From positions 18,042 through 82,041 of the forward strand of contig QFQY01000017.1 in NCBI GenBank assembly GCA_003248805.1: DNA of 64,000 nt, given 5' to 3'. Positions 26,577-35,175 of the stretch are shown here, piece by piece. Made by a program: the position numbers and the translations under genes. The DNA is from Chelatococcus sp. (GTDB lineage: Bacteria > Pseudomonadota > Alphaproteobacteria > Rhizobiales > Beijerinckiaceae). The notes under the pieces were generated by a model. The model ran no database searches and was not told the DNA's origin. It worked only from the letters and a program-made list of their open reading frames with translations. Every line of letters begins with the position of its first letter. The stretch's first letter is position 1.

Positions 26577-27428
26577 ATGTCTTCGCATGAACTGATCGTC
26601 GCGCTCGGGGATGCCCGCTACCGCATCGAGCGCCCCTTCGGCTCCTGGCCGGCCAATAGCGGCTTCGTCACCGACGTCACGGTCGATCCGCGCGGGCATG
26701 TCTTCGTCATGCTGCGGCACGATCCGCTGACGCAGCCCGACGACCCGCGCGTGATCGAGCTCGATCCGGAAGGCAATTATCTCGGCGGCTGGGGCGGCGA
26801 TCTCATCGCGGATTCGCACATGCTCACCGCCGACGCGCAGGGCCGCATCCTCTGCGTCGACCGCGACATGCACGAGGTCGTCATCTGCTCGGCCGCCGGC
26901 GAGCGGCTCGGCGGGCTTGGCGCCCGCGGCGAGCCGGCTGCTCCCTTCAACCACCCGACCGACGTCCATGTCTCGAGCTGGGGCGACATCTATGTCTCCG
27001 ACGGCTACGCGGCGAGCCGGGTCCATCGCTTCTCGGCCTATGGAGTCCACATCCAGAGCTGGGGGACACAGGGCAGGGGCGAGGGCCAGTTCGGCTGGCC
27101 GCATGCGATCTGGACCCATGCCGATGGCCGCGTCGTCGTGGTCGACCGCATCAACGACCGCGTGCAGGTCTTCGACCACACCGGCGGCCACCTTCAGAGC
27201 TGGACGCATTTCTACCAGCCCGTCGCGATCTGGGGCGATGCGGACGGCAACACCTACGTCACCGACATGATCCCGAGCCTGCAGAAGATCGGGCCGGCCG
27301 GCGAAAGGCTCGGGCGCTGCCGGCCGATGCTGAACGGCGCCCACGGCCTCTTCGGCACGCCGGACGGCGATCTGCTGCTGGCCGAGGGCAATCCGAGCCG
27401 GATCACCCGGCTGGTCCGGCTGTCCTGA
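26577..27428 (+). CDS. NHL-type beta-propeller protein, peptidyl-alpha-hydroxyglycine alpha-amidating lyase-like
   Basis: The 283-residue protein has no signal peptide and consists of repeated blades: VTDVTVDPRGHVFVMLRH, PTDVHVSSWGDIYVSDGYA, PHAIWTHADGRVVVVDRIN, QPVAIWGDADGNTYVTDM. This resembles the six-bladed fold of PAL, which splits alpha-hydroxyglycine amides. Metal-ligand His positions appear conserved (FNHPTDVH, WPHAIW, NGAHGLF). Its place between a hydantoinase and an amidohydrolase suggests an enzymatic role on a ureide-like intermediate rather than scaffolding. It starts 41 bp after the hydantoinase stop. Confidence 0.75.
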   Translation: MSSHELIVALGDARYRIERPFGSWPANSGFVTDVTVDPRGHVFVMLRHDPLTQPDDPRVIELDPEGNYLGGWGGDLIADSHMLTADAQGRILCVDRDMHEVVICSAAGERLGGLGARGEPAAPFNHPTDVHVSSWGDIYVSDGYAASRVHRFSAYGVHIQSWGTQGRGEGQFGWPHAIWTHADGRVVVVDRINDRVQVFDHTGGHLQSWTHFYQPVAIWGDADGNTYVTDMIPSLQKIGPAGERLGRCRPMLNGAHGLFGTPDGDLLLAEGNPSRITRLVRLS

Positions 27429-27454
27429 CCGAGGCTCTTGGAGGCGAATCCGCG

Positions 27455-29008
27455 ATGACCGCTCGCATCGTCTGGGGCGCGACCCTGCTCGAAGGGTTCG
27501 ACGCGGAAGGCGCGCCGATCCTGCACCGCGACGCTGGGCTCGTCATCCGCGACGGCACCGTGCGCGAGATCGGCGCCATCGACACCCTGCGGCGGCGCCA
27601 TCCGGATGCCGAGACCGCGGGCGGGCCGGAGTTCGCGGTCACGCCCGGCTTCGTCAACGCGCATCACCATGTCGGGCTGACGCCGCTCCAGCTCGGCTCG
27701 CCGGATCACCCGCTGGAACTCTGGTTCGCCAGCCGCCTGGCGCTGCGCGACGTCGATCTGCGGTTGGACACCCTCTATTCGGCGTTCGAGATGATCGCGA
27801 GCGGCGTGACGACGGTGCAGCATCTGCACAGCCGCGCGCCCGGCTCGGCCGAGGACGTGCTGGCGGCCGCCGAAAAGGTCGTCGGCGCCTATCGCGACAT
27901 CGGCATGCGCGCCTCCTATTCCATGGCCCTGCGCGACCAGAACCGCCTCGTCTACGAGGCCGACCGCGATTTCGTCGCGCGGGTGCCCGCGGAGCTGCGT
28001 CCTGCGCTGGAAGCCTATTTCGCGCGTTTCACGCTGCCGCTGTCCGAGCAGGTCGCGATCTTCGACGAACTGCTGCGCCGCCATGGCGCCGCCGGCGCCG
28101 ACGGGGACGAGCGCGTCCGCATCCAGATCGCGCCGGCGAACCTGCACTGGCTGTCCGACAGGGCGCTCGAGACCTCGGCCGAACTCGCCGGCCGCACCGG
28201 CCTGCCCGTCCATATGCATGTGCTGGAGACGCCCTACCAGAAGGCCTATGCGCTGAAGCGCACGGGCGGTTCGGCGCTCGCCTATCTCGACCGTTTCGGC
28301 CTCCTCGGCCCGCAGCTCACCATCGGTCATGGGGTCTGGATGAGCGAAGGCGACATCGCGCTGGCAGCGGAGCGCGGCGCCTGCATCTGCCACAACTGCT
28401 CGTCCAATTTCCGGCTGAAGAGCGGTCTGGCGCCGGTGAACCGCTTTCTGGCGCGCCGGATCCCGGTGGCCATCGGCATCGACGAGGCCGGCATCAACGA
28501 CGACCGCGACATGCTGCAGGAGATGCGGCTCGTGCTGCGGGCCCATCGCGAGCCGGGCATCGACGCGCCCCATCCCGAGCCGGCCGAGGTTCTGCGCATG
28601 GCGACCGAGCACGGCGCCCGCACCACGCCTTTCGCCGGCGAGATCGGCCGCCTGTCCCCCGGCATGGCGGCCGACTGCGTGCTCTTCGACTGGAAGGACG
28701 TCACCTGGCCCTATCAGGACGAGGCGCAGGGCTTCGTCGAGGTGCTGGTCCAGCGGGCGAAGTCCAGGGCCGTGCACAGCGTCATGATCGGCGGCGAATG
28801 GGTCTATCGCGAGCGACGCTTCACCCGCATCGACCGCGACGCCGTGCTCGCCGAGATCGCGGACGCTCTCGGGCGCCCGCGCACGCCGGCCGAGCAGGAG
28901 CGCATCGCGCTCGCACAGGCCGTGATGCCGCATGTAAGGGGCTTCTACGAGGGCTATCTCGATGCCCTCGGAGGCGATCCGCATGGTCGAAAGGGCGGGC
29001 GCGTCTGA
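27455..29008 (+). CDS. amidohydrolase family protein (TRZ/ATZ/cytosine deaminase-like)
   Basis: The 517-residue metal-dependent hydrolase has FVNAHHHVGLTPLQL, VHMHVLETPY, TIGHGVWMSE and GIDEAGINDDRDML, the last carrying the catalytic Asp. It is typical of the subgroup that deaminates or dechlorinates rings or cleaves guanidino and amide groups. It is the third structural gene of the GntR-hydantoinase operon and likely processes a product of the hydantoinase. Substrate unknown. Convergent with trmO. Confidence 0.85.
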   Translation: MTARIVWGATLLEGFDAEGAPILHRDAGLVIRDGTVREIGAIDTLRRRHPDAETAGGPEFAVTPGFVNAHHHVGLTPLQLGSPDHPLELWFASRLALRDVDLRLDTLYSAFEMIASGVTTVQHLHSRAPGSAEDVLAAAEKVVGAYRDIGMRASYSMALRDQNRLVYEADRDFVARVPAELRPALEAYFARFTLPLSEQVAIFDELLRRHGAAGADGDERVRIQIAPANLHWLSDRALETSAELAGRTGLPVHMHVLETPYQKAYALKRTGGSALAYLDRFGLLGPQLTIGHGVWMSEGDIALAAERGACICHNCSSNFRLKSGLAPVNRFLARRIPVAIGIDEAGINDDRDMLQEMRLVLRAHREPGIDAPHPEPAEVLRMATEHGARTTPFAGEIGRLSPGMAADCVLFDWKDVTWPYQDEAQGFVEVLVQRAKSRAVHSVMIGGEWVYRERRFTRIDRDAVLAEIADALGRPRTPAEQERIALAQAVMPHVRGFYEGYLDALGGDPHGRKGGRV

Positions 29009-29020
29009 GCTTCGCCCGCC

Positions 29021-29533
29021 TTACCGCATGCGCGCGATGCTCTCGTCCGTCTCGTGGTCGCCGGGCTGCGGCGGCGCGATCGGGGTGAAGAGCGTCCGGT
29101 CCGGTTTCAGGTCGATCAGCGGAGTGTCGTCGAGGCAGTCGAGGCCACGCACCAGCAGCGTCGCGCCCTCGCGCCCGACCAGTGTCGCGATCGACGTGCC
29201 GATCGGATTGGGTCTCACCGGCGAGCGCAGGGCGAAGGTGCCGTGCACCTCGCCGTTGCTGGCCGGGCTCTGGAGCACGAGATCGCGCCGCGACCGGTGC
29301 AGCCAGTACAGGACCTCCAGCCGCTCGAAGCGCTCGATGCCGTGCAGGGCCTGGTCCCAGGGCGGGAAGAGCTCGATCCGGCACAGCGGCCCATCCGCCC
29401 GGCCCTGGCGCGGGCAGGTCGGCCGCGAGGTCCAGGGCGTCCTGATGCGGCCGATGAAGACGAGGCCGGCATCATCGCAGACGGGCGGGTCCACCGCGAC
29501 CTCGGCCGGGCGGATTTCGTTCTCGCGGACCAT
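29021..29533 (-). CDS. trmO: tRNA (N6-threonylcarbamoyladenosine(37)-N6)-methyltransferase TrmO (TsaA family)
   Basis: The 170-residue protein belongs to the TsaA/VirR/TrmO family, which methylates t6A37 of certain tRNAs using S-adenosylmethionine. The family hallmark LRSPVRPNPIGTS lies near residues 101-113, preceded by IELFPPWDQALHGIERF. GLDCLDDTPLIDLKPD follows, as usual. It is shorter than E. coli TrmO because the C-terminal extension is missing. It is convergent with the amidohydrolase. A tiny open frame lies 5 bp upstream. Confidence 0.85.
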   Translation of the reverse strand: MVRENEIRPAEVAVDPPVCDDAGLVFIGRIRTPWTSRPTCPRQGRADGPLCRIELFPPWDQALHGIERFERLEVLYWLHRSRRDLVLQSPASNGEVHGTFALRSPVRPNPIGTSIATLVGREGATLLVRGLDCLDDTPLIDLKPDRTLFTPIAPPQPGDHETDESIARMR

Positions 29534-29882
29534 GGCGTCAGCCGGCGGCGGTCGGCACGCCGGAGGCCTTCGAGGTCACCGCGATTCGTCCCCCGGTCGG
29601 GCGGCGGGCGCTGATCGTCATGGCTGGACTCCGGAGCGACGTTGGTCCCGGTCATGCGTAGCGCGCGAGGGGCGGGCAGGGAAGCGCAACGAAAACTCCG
29701 TCCAAGACCGGCTCTTGCGTGGATTGTTGTGTTGTCGCGAGACCGCATGTCCGGGGGCGGGGCGGGACGTCACAATCTCTTGTCGCGAGGCCGGACACCG
29801 ATCACAGTGCCATTCGAAGTCCATCGGCCGCGAGGCCGGCGGCGCGCCGTCATTGCCCCTCCTGGTGAGAAGAGAGCCCCCG
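29534..29882. other. 349-bp intergenic stretch before the class III aminotransferase
   Basis: This stretch holds a 27-codon open frame on the reverse strand (29539-29622, preceded by GGAG), directly upstream of trmO, that could be a leader peptide. It also holds a pair of direct repeats upstream of the aminotransferase (29732-29745 and 29780-29793). No recognisable longer gene is present. Confidence 0.5.
29732..29793. promoter_or_regulatory. direct repeats upstream of the aminotransferase gene
   Basis: TTGTCGCGAGACCG (29732-29745) recurs as TTGTCGCGAGGCCG (29780-29793), 13 of 14 bases identical and spaced 48 bp apart. The pair sits about 90-150 bp upstream of the start at 29883. Paired direct repeats of this kind often bind LysR-type or other activators. 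No regulator gene is adjacent. Confidence 0.35.
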
Positions 29883-31262
29883 ATGAACCTCCGTCTCGAC
29901 AAGAACGACATCTCGCATGTGGTCGAGGCAGACCGCGCGCATGTCTGGCATCACCTGATGCAGCACAAGGCGCTGGAGACCTCCGATCCCCGGATCATCG
30001 TCGAAGGCAAGGGCATGCGCGTCTGGGACGCGACCGGCCGCGAATATCTCGACGCGGTCTCGGGCGGCGTCTGGACGGTCAATGTCGGCTACGGGCGCGA
30101 GAGCATCGCCAACGCGGTGCGCGATCAGCTCGTCAAGATGAACTATTTCGCCCAGAGCGCGGGCTCGATTCCGGCCGCTCTCTTCGCCGAGGCGCTGCTC
30201 GAGAAGATGCCCGGCATGACGCGCATCTATTATTCCAACTCGGGCTCGGAGGCGAACGAGAAGGTCTACAAGATGGTGCGGCAGATCTCGCACCGGCACC
30301 ATGGCGGCAAGAAGTCCAAGATCCTGTTCCGCGAGCGCGACTATCACGGCACCACCATCACCGCGCTCGCCACCTCCGGCCAGCCGGAGCGCGCCCTGCA
30401 GTACGGCCCGCTGACGCCGGGCTTCGTCATGGTTCCGCACTGCCTCGAATACCGCAAGCAGTGGGATGTCGAGAACTACGGCGTGCGCGCCGCAGACGCC
30501 ATCGAGGAGGTCATCCTGCGCGAGGGGCCCGATACGGTCGGCGCCATCGTGCTGGAGCCGGTCACGGCCGGCGGCGGCGTCATCGTGCCGCCCGAGGGCT
30601 ATTGGCCGCGTGTCCAGGAGATCTGCCGCAAGTACCAGATCCTGCTGCATATCGACGAGGTCGTCTGCGGCCTCGGCCGCACCGGCAAGTGGTTCGGCTA
30701 CCAGCACTACGGGGTGGAGCCCGACTTCGTGACCATGGCGAAGGGCGTCGCCTCCGGCTACGCGGCGATCTCCTGCACGGTGACGACGGAGAAGGTCTTC
30801 GAGATGTTCAAGGACGACGCCTCCGATCCGCTGAGCTATTTCCGCGACATCTCGACCTTCGGCGGCTGCACCGCCGGCCCGGCGGCCGCCCTGGAGAACC
30901 TGCGCATCATCGAGGAGGAGAAGCTGCTCGAGAACTGCACCGCGATGGGCGAGCGTCTGATGGCCAATCTCGAGGCGCTCAAGGCCAAGCACGAGGTCGT
31001 CGGCGACGTGCGCGGCAAGGGCCTCTTCCAGGGCGCCGAACTGGTCAAGGACCGCGTCACCAAGGAGCCGGTCGAGGAGAAGCTGGCGCAGCGCGTCGTC
31101 GCGGAAGTCTACGCCCAGGGCGTGCTCATCGGCGTGACGAACCGCTCGATTCCGGGCTTCAACAACACGCTTTGCCTGTCGCCGGCCTTGATCGCCACGC
31201 CGGCCGACATCGACCGCATCACCGACGCCATCGACGTCGCCCTGACCAGGGTCTTCGGCTGA
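29883..31262 (+). CDS. class III aminotransferase (taurine-pyruvate/omega-amino acid type)
   Basis: The 459-residue PLP enzyme has YYSNSGSEANE, DYHGTTITALATSGQ, HIDEVVCGLGRTGKWF with the PLP-ring Asp, and MAKGVASGYAAIS with the Schiff-base Lys. It transfers an amino group from an omega-amino compound to an oxo acid. The GVASGYAAISCTVTTE region resembles taurine-pyruvate aminotransferases, but no sulfoacetaldehyde enzymes are nearby, so specificity is uncertain. The ATG at 29883 follows GAGAAGAGAG. Confidence 0.88.
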   Translation: MNLRLDKNDISHVVEADRAHVWHHLMQHKALETSDPRIIVEGKGMRVWDATGREYLDAVSGGVWTVNVGYGRESIANAVRDQLVKMNYFAQSAGSIPAALFAEALLEKMPGMTRIYYSNSGSEANEKVYKMVRQISHRHHGGKKSKILFRERDYHGTTITALATSGQPERALQYGPLTPGFVMVPHCLEYRKQWDVENYGVRAADAIEEVILREGPDTVGAIVLEPVTAGGGVIVPPEGYWPRVQEICRKYQILLHIDEVVCGLGRTGKWFGYQHYGVEPDFVTMAKGVASGYAAISCTVTTEKVFEMFKDDASDPLSYFRDISTFGGCTAGPAAALENLRIIEEEKLLENCTAMGERLMANLEALKAKHEVVGDVRGKGLFQGAELVKDRVTKEPVEEKLAQRVVAEVYAQGVLIGVTNRSIPGFNNTLCLSPALIATPADIDRITDAIDVALTRVFG

Positions 31263-31322
31263 CGCTGGAAAGACGGGGCCGCCGGTCCGGCGACGGATCG
31301 GCGCCGCTGCTCCGGAACGCTC

Positions 31323-32294
31323 TCAGGCGCGCAGAAGCCTGACCCGCGTTCCCCATGGATCGCGGCTCTCGATGCCGCCGGCGACGCTTGCGCTCGCCAC
31401 GCCGGACATGCCGAGGCGCTCCTGCTGTGCGGCCAGGACGTCCTCCCGCGCGACCTGCAGCGAGAACCAGGACAGGCCCGTATCGGCTTCGCTGCGAACG
31501 CCCGCTCCGGCGCTGTTCCAGATGTTCATCGCCAGATGGTGATGGTAGCGCCCCGAGGAGAGGAAGCTCGCGGAATCGCTGCGTCGGGTCGCCTCGAAGC
31601 CGACGAGGTCGCGATAGAACCGGTCGCCCGCCGCGACGTCGCCGACGCGCAGATGGATATGTCCGATGCGCAGGCCGTCCGGGGCGGTAGAGTAGTTGCT
31701 GACGCGCGTGTCGGTCAGCGACAGGATGTCGTCGACGTCGAGCTGGTGGGTCCCCATCACGACGCTGCCGGCTTCCCAGCGCCAGCGCTCGGCCGGGCGG
31801 TCGGCATAGACCTCGATGCCGTTGCCCTCGGGGTCCTGCAGATAGACGGCCTCGCTGACGCTGTGGTCGGCGAAGCCGGTCAGCGGCGTCCGGTTGCGCG
31901 CGACATGGACGAGCCAGCGCGCGAGATCGACCCGGCTCGGCATCAGGAAGGCCGTATGGAACAGCCCGGCCGCCGTCGGCCGCTCCAGGGCCGCCTGCGG
32001 ATGCGCCTCCAGGGTCAGCAACGGCACGCCGCCTGCGCCCATCGTGACGCTGGCTTCCCCGCGCGTCAGGACGGCGAGGCCGATCACGTCCCGGTAATAG
32101 GCGCTGACCCGCTCGAGGTCGCGAACCTTGAGGCCGGCGGCGCCGATCCGGATCGGCGTGGCATGGGCATGGCTCGGGCCGGCCGCGCCGGCCACTGGCG
32201 CTCCCTCCGCCCGGGCAGCGGCGGTTGCGGCTGCCGCGAGGCAGGAGGCGCCTGCCAGGCGGAGCAGGGTGCGGCGGGTCGGGGCGGGCGACAT
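31323..32294 (-). CDS. VOC (glyoxalase/extradiol dioxygenase fold) protein with twin-arginine signal
   Basis: The 323-residue protein starts MSPAPTRRTLLRLAGASC, followed by an Ala-rich hydrophobic stretch, a likely Tat signal cut near ARA-EG. Two or more VOC modules follow: KVRDLERVSAYYRDVIGLAV, VYLQDPEGNGIEVYADRP, HIHLRVGDVAAGDRFYRDLV. The metal-ligand pattern (His, His, Glu) is plausible. It is similar to CatE-like catechol 2,3-dioxygenases, which are normally cytoplasmic, so a Tat signal is unusual. It is divergent from the DoxX-like gene. Confidence 0.8.
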   Translation of the reverse strand: MSPAPTRRTLLRLAGASCLAAAATAAARAEGAPVAGAAGPSHAHATPIRIGAAGLKVRDLERVSAYYRDVIGLAVLTRGEASVTMGAGGVPLLTLEAHPQAALERPTAAGLFHTAFLMPSRVDLARWLVHVARNRTPLTGFADHSVSEAVYLQDPEGNGIEVYADRPAERWRWEAGSVVMGTHQLDVDDILSLTDTRVSNYSTAPDGLRIGHIHLRVGDVAAGDRFYRDLVGFEATRRSDSASFLSSGRYHHHLAMNIWNSAGAGVRSEADTGLSWFSLQVAREDVLAAQQERLGMSGVASASVAGGIESRDPWGTRVRLLRA

Positions 32295-32512
32295 GCGCGT
32301 GGTCCGGTCGTTGAACGTCGCCGATCCGAGCCATGAAAGCGCGCGCGGCGCACGTCACGACGTCGTGACCGCGCCGCGAAAATGCGCCGCCGATTGAACC
32401 TGTTTGTTCCTCGCGAGACAGAAGCGTATGCCGAGCTGCCGTAAGGGTCGCGCCGGCAAGCCGGGCGGCATCGAGCACAGCCGCCTTCCAACCTCATCGA
32501 ACTGGTTCGACC

Positions 32513-32905
32513 ATGCGAAACATTCTTCTCGTGACGATCCCGCGCGTCCTTCTGGGTCTGATCTTCCTCGTCAGCGCGGTCGACGGGTTCTGGTGGCTCG
32601 CCACCGGACACCACCTGATCCATCCGCCGACCTCGCCGAAGGGGCTGGAATTCGAGGCGGCGCTGCAGGCCTCCGGCTTCTTCTGGCCGCTGATGAAGAC
32701 CGTCAACCTCGCTGGGGCGCTCAGCCTGCTGTTCAATGTGGCGCCCGCCTTCGGGCTGGCCCTGCTCGCGCCGGTGATGACGGTGATCGTGTTCTTCCAT
32801 TTCGCGATCAACCCGGCCGGCATCCCGGTCGCGCTGATCCTCGTCGTCGCGGGCGCGCTCCTCGTCTACGCCTATCGCGACCGCTATCGCGCGCTGCTAC
32901 GCTGA
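32513..32905 (+). CDS. DoxX-like small integral membrane protein
   Basis: The 130-residue protein has about four hydrophobic helices (IPRVLLGLIFLVSAVDGFWW; AGALSLLFNVAPAFGLALL; VMTVIVFFHFAI; GIPVALILVVAGALLVYAY). The short GFFWPLMKTVN loop and layout resemble DoxX/DoxD-type membrane proteins. Function unknown. It stands alone between a VOC gene (divergent) and an aminotransferase (convergent). Confidence 0.75.
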   Translation: MRNILLVTIPRVLLGLIFLVSAVDGFWWLATGHHLIHPPTSPKGLEFEAALQASGFFWPLMKTVNLAGALSLLFNVAPAFGLALLAPVMTVIVFFHFAINPAGIPVALILVVAGALLVYAYRDRYRALLR

Positions 32906-32918
32906 CGCGACGCCGGCC

Positions 32919-34103
32919 TCACAGGCTGAACCCGCGCAGCCTTTCGCCGAGCTCGCCGATCCGGTCGGCCGCGACATTGGCGATGGCGATGCGCAGATGA
33001 CGCTCCTGGCCCGGCCCGAAATAGGGGCCGGGCAAGGCCAGCACGCCCCGCGCCTCGACCAGCCTTCGCGCCACCTCGGCCGCCGGCCGGTCCGCGAAGG
33101 GATGGGCGAGATAGGCGAAATAGGCCCCCGCCGCCAGGACGCGCCAGTCGTTCAGCGGCGCCATGGCCTCCCGGAAGAGGCTGGTCCGCGCGTTGATGTC
33201 GGCGCGGTTCCTCTCGCGCCAGTCCCGGATGCCGGCGATGCCCCATGCCACGGCGGCCTGCCCGGCGCGGACCGGGCTGATCTGCACGCAATCGAGCACC
33301 TTGCCGATCTGCGCGATGACGGCCGCGCCCGCGGTGATCGCACCGAGCCGCCAGCCGGGCACGGCATAGGCCTTGGAGAAGCTGTAGAGACCGATCACCG
33401 TGTCCCGCCAGTCGCCCGCCGCGAAAGCCTCGTGGGGACGGCCGGAGCCTTCCGGGAGGAAGTCGCGATAGGTCTCGTCGAGCACGAGCCAGAGTCCGCG
33501 CCGGCGAGCCAACTCTGCGAAGGCGGCGATGGTCTGCGGCGGGTAGATCGCGCCCGTCGGGTTGTTGGGCGTCACCAGCACGATCGCGCGGGTGCGGGAG
33601 TCGATCAGTGCCTCGGCGGTCGCGACATCCGGGACGAAGCCGGCTTCCGGCGCGCAGGGCAGGGGGCGGGCCTCGACGCCGAGCATGGTCAGCGTCATCT
33701 CGTGGTTGAAGTACCACGGCGTCGGCAGCAGCACGTTCTCGCCCGCGCGGGCCAGGGCCATCATCGTCATGACGAAGGCCTGGTTGCAGCCCGAGGTGAT
33801 CGCGATCTCATCCGTGCCGAACGGCACGCCATAGACGGAGGCGAGCTCGGCCGCATAGGCCTCGCGCAGGACGAGGTCGCCGACGATGGGGCCGTAGCGC
33901 GTGCTCGCCGGATCGGCGGCGGCGTCGGAGAGGCGGCGCAGCAGCGTCTCGGGCGGCGGCGTCCCGGGAACGGCCTGCGAGAGGTCGATCAGCGGCCCGC
34001 AGCGCCCGTCATAGGCGCGCGCCCAGCCTTGCGCCTCGGGGATCGGCGGGGTTCCGGTGTCGAGAAGGTCGGGGTTCAGCGGGGCGGGGCCGGTCTTGAG
34101 CAT
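32919..34103 (-). CDS. pyridoxal-phosphate-dependent aminotransferase, class I/II
   Basis: The 394-residue fold-type I enzyme has the classical positions: ITSGCNQAFVMTMMALA, LVTPNNPTGAIYPP, VLDETYRDF and the Schiff-base Lys in YSFSKAYAVPGWRLG. It transfers amino groups between an amino acid and a 2-oxo acid, in the AspC-like group of aromatic/branched-chain aminotransferases. The substrate cannot be resolved. Convergent with the DoxX-like gene, divergent from the sirtuin. Confidence 0.88.
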   Translation of the reverse strand: MLKTGPAPLNPDLLDTGTPPIPEAQGWARAYDGRCGPLIDLSQAVPGTPPPETLLRRLSDAAADPASTRYGPIVGDLVLREAYAAELASVYGVPFGTDEIAITSGCNQAFVMTMMALARAGENVLLPTPWYFNHEMTLTMLGVEARPLPCAPEAGFVPDVATAEALIDSRTRAIVLVTPNNPTGAIYPPQTIAAFAELARRRGLWLVLDETYRDFLPEGSGRPHEAFAAGDWRDTVIGLYSFSKAYAVPGWRLGAITAGAAVIAQIGKVLDCVQISPVRAGQAAVAWGIAGIRDWRERNRADINARTSLFREAMAPLNDWRVLAAGAYFAYLAHPFADRPAAEVARRLVEARGVLALPGPYFGPGQERHLRIAIANVAADRIGELGERLRGFSL

Positions 34104-34262
34104 GGCGTCGCAGCTTTGCGACCGGGCGGCGCGCGCGTCAATCGAGACCGGCGCATGCCGAGGCCTCTCTCACGGTGGCGCCGTCGCAGATCGGTATCCT
34201 TGGACGCCGGGACAGGCATCGCCATATCGTCGCCAGCGCGGGCAGCGGATACGGGACGGGCG

Positions 34263-35018
34263 ATGCAGGACGAGACCACGGACGCGATCGAGGAACTCCA
34301 CGCCATGCTCGACCGGGCGAAGGCCGTGGTGAGTTTCACCGGCGCCGGCATTTCGACGGAATCCGGCGTGCCGGATTTCCGCTCGCCGGGGTCGCCCTGG
34401 ATGGTCAACAAGCCCATCCCCTTCGAGGCCTTTCTCGCCAGCCGCGAGGCGCGCATCGAGGCCTGGCGGCGCAAATTCGCGATGGACGACCATTATCGCG
34501 GCGCCTCACCCAACCGGGGACATTTCGCGCTCGCGCGGCTCGTCGCCGAGGGGCGCTCGCCTGCAATCGTCACCCAGAACATCGACGGGCTGCACCAGGC
34601 GTCGGGCGTTCCGGACGACAAGGTGGTCGAACTGCACGGCAACGGCACCTATGCCACCTGCCTCGCCTGCGGCCGGCGCCACGAACTCGCCGAGATCCGC
34701 CCGATTTTCGAGGCGAGCGGCGAGCCGCCGGTGTGCGAGGCCTGCGGCGGCATCGTGAAGTCGGCGACGATCTCTTTCGGCCAGGCGATGCCGCAGGCGG
34801 CGATGCGGACGGCGCAGGCGCTCGCGCTCGAAGCCGATCTCTTCCTCGTCGCGGGCTCGTCGCTCGTGGTGTTTCCGGCGGCGACCCTGCCGGTGATCGC
34901 GAGGCGCAACGGCGCGAGGCTCGTCATCGTCAATCGCCAGCCCACCGATCTCGACGAGGTGGCGCACCTCGTGGTGCGCGGGGACATCGGCCCCGCGCTC
35001 GGCGGCCTGGCCGGCTGA
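34263..35018 (+). CDS. cobB: SIR2 family NAD-dependent protein deacylase (sirtuin, CobB-like)
   Basis: The 251-residue protein has all sirtuin core motifs: GAGISTESGVPDFRS, TQNIDGLH, catalytic His in ELHGN, two CxxC zinc pairs (CLACG and CEACG), and GSSLVVFPAA with IVNRQPTD. It removes acetyl or other acyl groups from lysines using NAD, for example reactivating acetyl-CoA synthetase. The ATG at 34263 gives the family length. Longer upstream frames lie antisense to the aminotransferase. Confidence 0.9.
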   Translation: MQDETTDAIEELHAMLDRAKAVVSFTGAGISTESGVPDFRSPGSPWMVNKPIPFEAFLASREARIEAWRRKFAMDDHYRGASPNRGHFALARLVAEGRSPAIVTQNIDGLHQASGVPDDKVVELHGNGTYATCLACGRRHELAEIRPIFEASGEPPVCEACGGIVKSATISFGQAMPQAAMRTAQALALEADLFLVAGSSLVVFPAATLPVIARRNGARLVIVNRQPTDLDEVAHLVVRGDIGPALGGLAG

Positions 35019-35175
35019 GCCCCCGCCGATCGAGGCGAGGTACCGATTCTCCTCCGGATCGGTTCTCCGGACGCGCTCTTGATGTGGATGACGTCGCGCG
35101 GACTGTATCCCGACTCCGCAGCGATGGTATCGTAAATCCACGAATCAGGCCTTGCGTGCGGGGGCGAGCGAGCAG

